From Elysia chlorotica (taxonomy: Eukaryota; Mollusca; Gastropoda; Plakobranchidae): 64,000 nucleotides of DNA. Numbering within the stretch: the stretch's first letter is position 1; the number at the start of each line of letters is the position of its first letter. Where the stretch lies: positions 1-64,000 of the forward strand of contig RQTK01000356.1 in NCBI GenBank assembly GCA_003991915.1, read 5' to 3'. The position numbers and the translations under genes are program-made. Below the pieces are notes generated by a model that saw only the letters and a program-made list of their open reading frames with translations, was not told the DNA's origin and searched no databases. Positions 23,573 through 33,570 of this stretch are shown here, in pieces.

Positions 23573-26500
23573 ATGGGAAAGACAAAGAGAGCGAATGCAA
23601 CAGCCAAACCAGACCAAAAATCAGGAAAGCACCAAGCACGTCAAAATAAACACAACAGACGCTCTCTTCATCAACTTAAAATTTCTGATAGACATCAAGG
23701 CGAACCAGATGAATCTTCATTGCCCATTTCTGAAAGGGGTAGGCTACTACTAGTAGTACTACTAAGTAGGCCTATTAGGCCTTAGAATCTTTACCTAAAT
23801 GTTAGATTAAAACCTATGTGTTAACATATGTTACTGTTAGCCTTCGTTACAACGACATTGTATTAACAAGTCTTCTCACTAGATCAGAAATCTAGTTGTT
23901 TTTTTAGATAGCATGTACACACTTTCTATCTTTTGATACAACTTTATCAGATTAAATCATTAAAAACATTCCTTTGATGCCTGATTGTTAAAAAACATAA
24001 AGTGAAAGCAACTCAGATAGCATTCTATTCTACTAATCAACAGCATAGGACTCAAAAACGTTTTGGAAGTAATCTATCGCCTGCATGCCCTGATTTTCTT
24101 GAAACCTCAAAATCCTGATTGGGCATACTGAGGGATATTTGAAATTATATGTAAATATATATGGTCCTTGCGTATTTATAAGATAGCCATGATTTCGACA
24201 AATTCATTAGTTTAGACCAGTTCTTGTCTTTAACCCTTCATCACATTACAGTGCAAATCAAATACAACGATCTGGGGCTCAAAGAACACCCTGCATTCAA
24301 CAAGCAAATGAAAATTCCAGATTTTTTAAAACTTCTTTGTCGTTGATCAAACGAACTAATCTTATACCCATCCTTAAGCCAACCAACCAGACATGTTATT
24401 AAGCTTAAGAAGTTGCATACAAGACACTTAATCTGGATTAAAATTAGATCACCAACGATCTGTCAGCTCGTCTCTAAAGAAAAATAATGCTACCACAAGT
24501 CAGGACTTTCATCATGTAGTGTTGTTCATAAATTATAGTAATAACGAGTGGGTCAGGGAATGAATTATATGTCAATTATCGAGAGGAGGTGAAGAAAGTA
24601 AGGGCAGATCACCTCCAATGATCAAAGTGATAAAGTTGCTAGTTTGAAATGTGTGTGTGTGAGGCAAAGGGAAGGGAAGGTTGATGTTCTGAGAGGAGTG
24701 GGGAGTGTGATTGTCTCAACACATTGTAATATTAGAGGGATGTACTTGATTAGTACCACTGAACCACATGTGGCTTCAACAGAACTTGCATTCAACAAAC
24801 TATTACAAATAAAAGAGTGAATTCGTTGAGTCTGGGTTGTATCCCTTCACTTAAATAATCTTATTTGTTTGAAAAGATCATTGATATTTTATTACTTGAC
24901 AAGTTATATAACTTATTACACTTTTGAATTCACATTATTATAGGTTGATTTTCTATTATAGGTTGATCCTGGAAAGAACATCACACTAACTTGTAATAAA
25001 GATTATCCACTAATCCAGAAGAGAATTTTGTCTGACTAAAGTTATTCACCTTTTGAAAATATGCAGGTGCATCGGCAAACGATTTTCCTCTTGATTTGGC
25101 TATGTGGGATCTTGAGCATTGTGACCCAAAGAAATGTTCAGGAAGAAAACTCTGTAGGAAGGGTCTGGTGAGGACATTGCGTCTGAACCATAAGTTCAAT
25201 GGTGTCATTCTCTCTCCCGTCGGTACAAAGTGTGTCGCACCTGAAGACAAGTAAGTGTTGAGACATATTTTCATAAACTACATAATGGAAACCTTATAAT
25301 ATCATTATTCCATAGCTTTGAGGTTAATGGTTTATTCTTAATAGGAGCACAATTTCAAAATCAATCCGTAGAGCCCTTTTTTTCACACATTAGATTCTAT
25401 ACAGGATCTGCCCTTTCCCATTATCTGAACATAATATGCAACTACTGGATGTTAGTCTTCTGTTTGTAACAGTAGTTTGTTTAGTTTGACTGAGGTGTGT
25501 TGTATTATTTCTAACATTTATTTCTCTGGAAAACCTAAATTCCATTAAAATAATAAGTTATCAATTTAGAACTGTACTTTTTAACTTTTAGGGAAAGTCA
25601 ATGTTGAAATAATTGAATTTACTTTCTTGAAGATTTGAACTTTGAGAAACTAACACTGTCTCCATTGTTAACTTTTTTTGCCTCTTGTTTAGAGCAATTG
25701 TTGAGGAGCATGGAATCGCTGTTGTTGATTGCAGTTGGGCTAAACTTCAGGAGACTCCTTTCTCTAAGATGAAGGGGGATCATCCACGCCTCCTTCCATA
25801 TTTAGTCGCTGTCAACCCAATAAACTATGGGAGGCCTTGTAAATTATCATGTGTCGAGGCTTTTGCAGCAACATTTTACATTACTGGTATGTTAACAAGT
25901 ATTTCAATTCGTCTCTTCTTTTGAAATCTTAAGGACAAGTTGTAAGCTACCGCGGCGTTGTACTTGATACCCTATATCTAGATTTAAGCTCTTACTTTAT
26001 TTCTCATCTTGTACAGACCAATAGCTCAAGTATGGTATATATAAAATAGAATGGCAAAAGTATGAATGCTTTAGGGTTTAGTGATTATTGCATTGAGAGG
26101 GGTTACAGAATACACAATCAAAGTTGTCTTTTTTTTAGCTTTTAATTTATGTTATATTTCTGATTGCCAACCACCAAGCATACATTTTCTGATGTTTAGG
26201 ATAACTTTTTAACATCATCAAAGTTTGATAAATTCATCTTCCACAAATGTTATGTGTTAATATTCATTAAAATATTACAATATAAATTCAGGTGCATTAA
26301 TAAGACATTAGTCATGCTGCATGTGTTGATTATTTTAATCCAACGATATAAAATGTTGAATTATAAACTTACAGTGGCAGAAAATTAAATGGAAAAAAAA
26401 ATATCCAGTAGTATTTAAAGTTAAAATATTGGATAGCTGGGCACTGCTGCATGAAAGCACTTGTGTGAGTGTGGTTTTCTTTTTTGAAACCCATAATGGT

Positions 26501-29500
26501 CTAAGTACAATTTTCAATAAATCACTATAATTGGTAATCAGGAAAATAATTAAAATCTAGGCAAATGAAATATATCTGACATAAAGAAAATTTCAAAAAC
26601 ACAGGATGGAATAGAGAAAAAGGATTCACATTATTTACTATTAATTTTTTTTGAAAATGTGGAAAAATACAACTCTAAATAGCGTGACTGTGTCAATCAA
26701 TTAATTTTGCCTTTATTTCCTCAAGGGTTTCCTACATTGGCTGAGAGACTTCTGTCAGTTTTCAAGTGGGGATCTTCTTTCTTCTCGGTGAATCGTGAGT
26801 TCCTGGAGGCGTATGCATCATGCACTACGAGCGCACAAGTTGTTGCTGCACAGGAGAGAATCATGTCTCAGCAGAAGGAAGATAGTGAGCTCAACAAATT
26901 GAAAGGTGAGCTATTGAGAATCTTCTTACATTCTGAATCTGATTCGTAGCAGAGACAAATTATTCTATTGGGAATGATAGAATTAGAAAAATATAGGTTC
27001 ATTTGAGGTATTTTAATAAAATTATTATTCATATGAGGTTCATTCTTGATTAAATGATAAAAAAAAAAAAAAAACTTTTGGTTTATAATCATATATTTGA
27101 TTTTGCAGTATATGTTTAATTGCTGTTTTGTTTTTTATATTATTCATGCTTTGGACATTATGATTTGGGAACGCCTTTTGTGATAACTCTTGTAATCAAG
27201 AAATATTGTAATCGGAACCAGGTTATAGAAAAAATTGATCCCTAAGAATACATGCCTACAAATTTTTTTTTTAAGTTGATAAAGGGAACGTTCACCCACT
27301 GCAAGACATTCTGTTGGTATAAGATTTACTTAAAGCGTTTTCTTCCTTCTTTTTTTTTAAAGGAAAATATGCTAGATGTAAGAACAAAATAGACATACTT
27401 TCTAAACAAATAAAAAAGTATAATTTAGCAGGAGATAAAATTAAAAGTTAAGCAACTGCACAGGTCACCAAAATAGTTTAGAGAAGCCATTGTAATTTCA
27501 TAAAGTTATATCGGTGATGTTCCTGCCATTTGTGTCTGGATTTTATATACTCATACATTTTACAACTTCACCAGACTGGAGTGTGATTGATCCAGAACTT
27601 GAATTTTGCAATCCAAATCGACAAGCAAACATCTCATCATCAAGGTATTTAGTAACAATTCTTTTGGGGTTCTTTTGCTGTTTTTTTCTTACGTTGGCAA
27701 GCTGGTGCAGTTTCATTCAGCAGTTTCTTCTCACTAGGCACCTACAAAACTACACAATAAAAAAAGAATATCATTGAATGTTCACACTGCTTTGAGCATT
27801 GTACAGTAGTGCATAACTATAGTGGCACCCGCTACGGCGGGGCATTTTTTAAGAATTCCCATTTTTTTCTACTTTATAAAGCCTATTAGTTCTGCTTGGG
27901 TTTAACAGGACAAGGAAAAGGTGAACTTGCATACAGTGGGAGAGGGGAGTGAGCTTTGATTCCAAAATGTTAACGCATAGAGCACTGTGATGCCCCATTC
28001 AGAAGCCTAAACACATTTCCTACTGTCTTTTGCCCTTGGCTAGGTCTAGAAAAAGGATACGAACATGTAGTTTGTGTAATAATAATACAGTGAGGGAAAG
28101 GATGTTTAACAGGCAGGCAGTCAACATTGACAATTGGATTGGTCAGCCCACTGACAAAATAGACAGACAGAGAGATGAACGGGTGTCTCTTTTAAGCCTA
28201 GATTGTCTCTCACTTTACTGAGTAATTATACACAAAGAAAAGGAGGTAGGGAGCAACAAAAAGCCAATGAACTACAGTCAAACCTGTCTAAGACGACCAC
28301 TGAATATCCTGGGTCAAAGTGGTCGTCTTGGACAGGTCAAAACTTCCCGTTTTGAGTTCCCAATCACAAAAATATGTGGTTGGTCGCAGGCTTAGACTGC
28401 CGTACGGCCCATTAAAAAGAAAAGGAAGAAGAAGAAGAAGAAGAAGAAGAATGAGGAGGAGGAGGAGGCGACGAAGAAGAAGAAGAAGGAGGAGGAGGAG
28501 GAGAAGACGACGTCGACGACGACGAAGAAGAAGAAGGAGGAGGAGGAGGAGAAGACGCCGACAAAGAAGAAGAAGAAGGAGGAGGAGGAGGGGAAGAAGA
28601 CGACGTCAACGACGAAGAAGAAGAAGAAGGAGGAGGAGGAGGAGGAGAAGACGACGACGACGAAGAAGAAGAAGAAGAAGAAGAAGAATGAGGAGGAGGA
28701 GGAGGAGGAGGCGACGAAGAAGAAGAAGAAGGAGGAATCACCCACTGCAAGACATTGTGTTGGTATAAGATTTACTTGATGAGTTTTCTTCCTTTTTTTT
28801 AAAGGAAAATATGCTAGATGTAAGAACAAAACAAAAAAGTATAATTTAGCACGTGATAAAATTAAAAGTTAAGCAACTGAACAGGTCACAAAAATAGTTT
28901 AGAGAAGCCATTGTAATTGCATAAAGTTATATTGGTGATTTTCCCTGCCATTTCTTTCTGGATTTTATATACTCATACATTTTACAACTTCACCAGACTG
29001 GAGTGTGATTGATCCAGAGCTTGAATTTTGCAATCCAAATCGACAAGCAAACATCTCATCATCAAGGTATTTAGTAATGATTCTTTTGGGGTTCTTTTGC
29101 TGTTCTTCTGCTGGTGCAGTTTCATTCAGCAGTTTCTTCTCACTAGGCACCTACAGAACTACACAAAAAAAAAGAATATCATTGAATGTGCACACTGCTT
29201 TGAGCATTGTACAGTAGTGCATAACTATAGTGGCACCCGCTACGGCAGGACATTTTTTAAGAATTCCCATTTTTTTTTACTTTATAAAGCCTATTAGTTC
29301 TGCTTGGGTTTAACGGGACAAGGAAATGGTGAACTTGCATACATCAGGAGAGGGGAGTGAGCTTTGATTCCAAAGTGTCAAGGCATAGAGCATTGTGATG
29401 CGCCATTCAGAAGCCTAAACACATTTCCTACTGACTTTTGCCCTTGGCTAGGTCTAGAAAAGGATGCGAACATGTAGTTTGTGTAATAATTATACAGGTG

Positions 29501-30649
29501 GGGGAAAGGATGTTTAACAGGCATGCAGTCATCATTGACAATTGGATTGGTCAGCCCACTGACAAGAGAGACAGACAGAGAGATGAACGAGTGTCTCTCA
29601 CTCTACTGAGTAATTATACACAAAGAAAAGGAGGTAGGGAGCAACAAAAAGCCAATGAACTAAAGGCAGAAGGCTCAAGAGTCATGTTAATTTTATTGTT
29701 TAAAGGGAGGTAATCATAACATTTTTGGAGTTTTTCGATGGTGTTTTTTTTACATGACATTAGCGGGAGCTAGCTTACATTAGGATTTTTCTTCTGGAAG
29801 CGAAAGTCCCGCTGTAGTCGTGCTTTACTGTATATACACCACTAGAAAATATTAAAATATATGTTGGAATATACTGTTATTTTAGGTTGCATCTTGTTAA
29901 GACTTATAATTTTTTTCCTGGATTTGTTGTATTTTTTCTTTTTCTTTTTTTTTAACCTAAAATAATTTTCTCTTGGCTAAATTGCATTGCATTTTACTGG
30001 TTTTGTTTGCATATTTATTCATCAAAACTGAACTGGAAAGAAATTAAGTTCTATACTAATTCTAAACACTGTGATAAATGATTTCTGATAACAAAACACT
30101 TGTCATCGTTATACTTGTACAGCTTAACATTTTTTAAAGACTGAAGCTTGTAGTGCTTGTATTAATTGAGTGTAACCTTTGTAAAATGGTTTAGTGTGTG
30201 ATTTAGCATGGTCATTACTTTGTGGCAAAAATGGAACCCTGTCCTTCAAGTTTTTTTTTTTTTTTTTTTTTATCAAGGAGCCATTATGATTCAGTTCTGC
30301 TTATGGACGTTATTTAGACTCGTTTTAAAAACAATAATTATGATAATAAAGGTTAATTTACCCTTTGTTGAAACTTTTTTTATTTCTCTTGGTCAAGGCC
30401 TTGTACCTGATCCCTGTATATTTTTATAGCTCTTCAGATGACAGTGATGAGGATGAGGAAGGAGAGGAAAACAGGAGTGATGACAATGTTGACGGTTCAG
30501 AATCAGAAGAAAGTGGCAGTGAGAGAGATGGGGACAAAGAAAAAGAGGAAGAAGAGGGCTTTGCAGAGGAAAGTGGTCATGCCCTTGAACAGCAGGATGA
30601 TGAAGGATTGGACAGCGATAGGAAAAGTGAATCCAAAGAAAATGATTGA
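23573..30649 (+). CDS. TSR3: TSR3, 18S rRNA aminocarboxypropyltransferase (5 exons)
   Basis: Transfers the 3-amino-3-carboxypropyl group from S-adenosylmethionine to the hypermodified m1acp3-psi of 18S rRNA during late cytoplasmic 40S maturation. Exons: 23573-23738, 25067-25250, 25693-25886, 26726-26905, 30438-30649; phases join into 311 residues (human 312). Layout: basic N-terminus ([20 protein letters not shown]), RLI-like region ([33 protein letters not shown]), SPOUT-like catalytic region ([59 protein letters not shown]), then a very acidic Ser/Glu/Asp tail. The last exon has two candidate acceptors; only the second (after CTTCAG, 30437) keeps the acidic frame. The 3.5-kb last intron contains a segmental duplication and a triplet array. 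AATAAA at 30674 and 30742 follow the stop. Confidence 0.96.
24249..24846. mobile_element. MITE-B copy 2, TSR3 intron 1
   Basis: About 598 bp, close to the 603 bp of copy 1, with ends CAGTGCAAATCAAATACAAC and GAGTCTGGGTTGTATCCC. It carries the same internal order of CTCAAAGAACACCCTGCATT, ATACCCATCCTTAA, TGTGTGTGAGGCAAAGGGAA and CACATGTGGCTT. Confidence 0.75.
27291..28272 (+). repeat. Duplication unit 1 in TSR3 intron 4
   Basis: From TTCACCCACTGCAAGACATT to AAAAAGCCAATGAACTA, this 0.98-kb stretch is repeated at 28738-29661 in the same orientation with high identity and a few indels, such as a short loss around 29591. Both units include the pyrimidine-tract/AG and GTAAG pair that bounds a 15-nt mini-exon candidate (27363-27377 here). 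Confidence 0.93.
28275..28400 (+). mobile_element. Transposon end fragment (CAGT-type) at the duplication junction
   Basis: TA-CAGTCAAACCTGTCTAAGA begins immediately after duplication unit 1 and is followed 45 bases later by an inverted partner, GTGGTCGTCTTGGACAGGT. This looks like a short terminal-repeat piece of a cut-and-paste element. The far end was not found; the triplet array takes its place. Confidence 0.5.
28417..28736. repeat. GAA/GAG(GGA)/GAC triplet array, about 0.32 kb
   Basis: Almost pure purine triplets arranged in blocks: GAA runs, then GGA/GAG runs, then GAC (ACG) clusters, the block order recurring three or four times. One plus-strand frame therefore reads as more than 100 near-consecutive arginines, and the minus strand as Ser/Pro/Phe/Val runs. 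None is a credible protein. It sits between the two duplication units. Confidence 0.97.
28738..29661 (+). repeat. Duplication unit 2 in TSR3 intron 4
   Basis: Second copy of 27291-28272, beginning CACCCACTGCAAGACATTGT and ending at AAAAAGCCAATGAACTA. The copied mini-exon candidate is at 28805-28819. The sequence then continues into intron unique to this side (AAGGCAGAAGGCTCAAGAG). Confidence 0.93.
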
Positions 30650-30673
30650 AAAAAAAGATAAAAAAAAGAATTA

Positions 30674-30747
30674 AATAAAAGAAGTTTTTATGACTTAATG
30701 TGAGAATGTATATAAAATATAAGCTGTTGTCATAATCCTGCAATAAA
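30674..30747 (+). terminator. TSR3 polyadenylation signals
   Basis: Two AATAAA hexamers (30674-30679 and 30742-30747) follow the TSR3 stop within 100 bases. Confidence 0.6.
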
Positions 30748-30869
30748 ATTGTGATAATTTAACAGTAAAGGTGTTGGAAAGTTTTGACATTTTGATAGAT
30801 GCTAGTTATTCCTGTTTTGTTTTGTTGTTTTTTTTTTGGTTCTTTTTTCGATTTTTGTTTATAGTAAGA

Positions 30870-31325
30870 TTATTGCACAAATGACTCAAAGAACACCCTG
30901 CATTTAACAAGCAGAAGAAAAAACCCTCAATTTTCTTCGTATTTGTTTAATTTAACTATATATTATCCAATAAACTAATATCAAACCCACATTTGGATCC
31001 AAAGAACCAGGAGTTACAAAAGCTCCTGTACATGTATTTACTTTGACGCTAGATTAAATGAAAACAGAAATGATATCTTGTTGTCAGAGAATGATAGTAG
31101 TTGATAGCTGACATCTTGAGGTTAAATGTAATGTGAAAGGAGTGGGTTAAAGAGTGAAAAATTAAGAGCGGCAAGAGGAGTGGCAGCAAACAAACCACTG
31201 GTTAGGACAAGATTAATTAAATCGTTATTTGTCCCTTTGGGGAAAATTTGATTTGGACATATTACTATATTACAAATAAACATGTATAACGAACTGAATT
31301 TGGTTAGACTAACTCGATACACAAA
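30870..31325. mobile_element. MITE-B copy 3, truncated or diverged
   Basis: Carries GACTCAAAGAACACCCTGCA followed by AACAAGCAGAAGAAAA, as in the copies at 12084 and 24249, and later GGCAAGAGGAGTGGCAGC. The outer ends are poor, so the boundaries are approximate. Confidence 0.55.
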
Positions 31326-31840
31326 CACTGAAACAGAAATCATTACAGTTACCGGTACGACTAATGACTCTATATTAGTACTGTAGTATCAAATATTACG
31401 TTTAAATAGAAAACACTTGAACGCATGTATGTCATTACAAAAACAAGAAAATTTTCTTGTACATTCCTTCAGTCTCTTTTTCCAGTTAGAAACACAAAGT
31501 TTTTTTTATACCCCTTGTTCTACTTTCAAGTGGCAAGTCTCAGATGATGTGAGTCTTTGGATAGTTCAGTAGATTATTGTTGTATTTGTTTATATCTAAA
31601 TAATTTTTTTTACATCTTCTATAAAGATCAATGGAAGCTAATAGATCCAGTTTAATCATTTTACTCGCCCTTTTGATCAAGCTCTTTATTCTCTTCTTAT
31701 CTTTTGTAAGAGCATAGACTCCCCACTATGAGGAATGATTCCTAAAATGTTCAAACGTTGCTTCTCATATGTGCGTACCATTGCCTTTTCTCTTTTAAGA
31801 CGCAGAAAAAAGAATATGTTTAGTTTATTCCAAGTTTATT

Positions 31841-32119
31841 AGAAGAAGCAACGAAATTCCTGCAAACAAAGCTATGGAAACATATTTTAAAAAAGAAGGC
31901 AAACGCTTTCGAGGCAGGCCCATCACAACAATGCCAATTACACTAAACAAGGACTTATCTCGCCTGCAAACAGACACACTTCAACTCAAAAAGAAGTTAC
32001 ATTAAGATGAATTTCGCTCAACAGCACAAGACAGGCAAAAATGGAAACAACTTACAACTAAAATACAAGAAGCTGCCGAGGCGTCCCGGACGGAGAACCA
32101 GGATGCGAAAGGCGATTAA
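31841..32119 (+). mobile_element. LINE fragment, C-terminal end of a reverse-transcriptase ORF
   Basis: The plus frame reads NEIPANKAMETYFKKEGKRF, then RGRPITTMPITLNKDLSRLQ and, after an in-frame stop, AQDRQKWKQLTTKIQEAAEA. This order (A-M..YF, RGRP.TT, L..DL, A.DR..W..L...I.EAAEA) is typical of the extreme C-terminus of many invertebrate non-LTR retrotransposon ORF2 proteins. It has at least one stop and is 5' truncated. The clade cannot be assigned. Confidence 0.75.
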
Positions 32120-33295
32120 GTCAAGTTCAATAGGAAACGGAGAACTGGTGCCTTGCAAATAGTTCATAGAAAGCCAAAGTTATCTTGAACAGGATTTAAC
32201 TTAATTTTCTATATATAACAAAAAAGAATATGACATGTTATTTTCCAAAATGTATGAAGAGGGTTTAGAGAAATGTAAAAAGTCATTGTAAACCCCATAA
32301 CTTACAAAGGCCTATAATGGCTAATCAAACCTTTTTATCTCCACAAGCCCTTTGGGGTTTATGATGATCAGTGAAGATTTCAAATTCATTACCTTTCAAC
32401 AATAATTTAATGTTGAAGAACATGTATTTTGTACATTAATTTGTACAGAAATGTAAAGAAGCAACTTTGTTTTTAAGAAAATAAAATATTTATACCATAT
32501 TGATCACGAATACAGAAGTGTAAATGCACAATCGTCATGAATTCAAAAATTTTATAGCTATGGTACTTAACCTTGATACAGTAGCCCCCATTTTAACGAC
32601 ATTTTGATTGAAAAGAGTTTTGAAGATTCCGTTTTTTTTCTCTATTTGTGCCCTATAATTTATTTTGGAAATAACGAGAGATAAAAAGAAAAACAAGAAA
32701 ACTCGTTATTGCCTAGTTTTACAGTAAATAGTTTCCAATTCATAACAGTTATATGACTCCTCAGTCCGAATAATAAAAACAACGCCTAAAAATTAATACG
32801 ATCCATCTATTTAAGCCTCCCCTGCAAATTTAAACCTTCATAATAAGAAAGATAAAGCACACAATGGCTGGCTCAAATTTAGAATATTGATTGTGCAACA
32901 TACTAGTCTGTGCAGAATTCCATCTTACTTTCAAAACAACTTTACAAATAAAATGTATTCTCCTCACTCCTCCATCCCCAACCCTTTTTTTTTCTTCCTG
33001 TTAATTTAGGACCAATGATTCATTATAGTACACCTGACTGAAAAGTATGCTAATGTATTACTAAGGAGCAAAAAACCAGTAAAGTATGAAATCAAAAGAT
33101 TTCACTAAATTAAAATTTGTCAACATCCAACTAATAAGAACATATTCAAGACGTATAATGGAAAAATGTGTTGGTTGTCAAACCAGTCCAATCAATTTTC
33201 ACTAATTCAGGCTGAAAATATTGGCTCCACCTTCAGAGCGCACACATGCGCATGTCCTGTGTTTGTTTCCTCATAGCCTGAATGGTGCTGTGAAT
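32120..33295. other. TSR3-MPG intergenic DNA, no gene seen
   Basis: AT-rich. The two genes converge here. No exon-like sequence was found on either strand. Confidence 0.5.
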
Positions 33296-33321
33296 TCCTT
33301 CTCTCTCTCTGTCAGTCTGTC

Positions 33322-33395
<74 letters not shown>

Positions 33396-33482
33396 CCTCC
33401 TACGCACACAAAGACTCTCCAAAATCTAGCCTTTATACTCTCTCTCTCTCTCTCTCTCTTTCTTTTATTCTTTCGTTTCTTC

Positions 33483-33536
<54 letters not shown>

Positions 33537-33545
33537 CCCCCCCCA
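33296..33545. repeat. Compound CT / CTGT microsatellite at the MPG 3' end
   Basis: (CT)n, (CTGT)n and (CT)n blocks are interrupted by two copies of a CTCCAAAATYTAGCCTTTAT segment (about 33417 and 33561). The second copy contains the MPG stop codon. Confidence 0.95.
33464..33469 (-). terminator. Candidate MPG polyadenylation signal
   Basis: AATAAA on the minus strand about 100 bases past the MPG stop, within the microsatellite region. No closer hexamer was seen. Confidence 0.35.
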
Positions 33546-33570
33546 CGCACACACACATTCTCTCCAAAAT

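Noticed and set aside
28319-28829. Poly-arginine and Ser/Pro-rich ORFs over the triplet array
   Set aside because: Product of simple triplet repeats inside a TSR3 intron; no domain or start support.
30365-30437. Upstream part of the acidic TSR3 frame as coding
   Set aside because: It lies before the acceptor; the phase from exon 4 fits only the CTTCAG junction at 30437.
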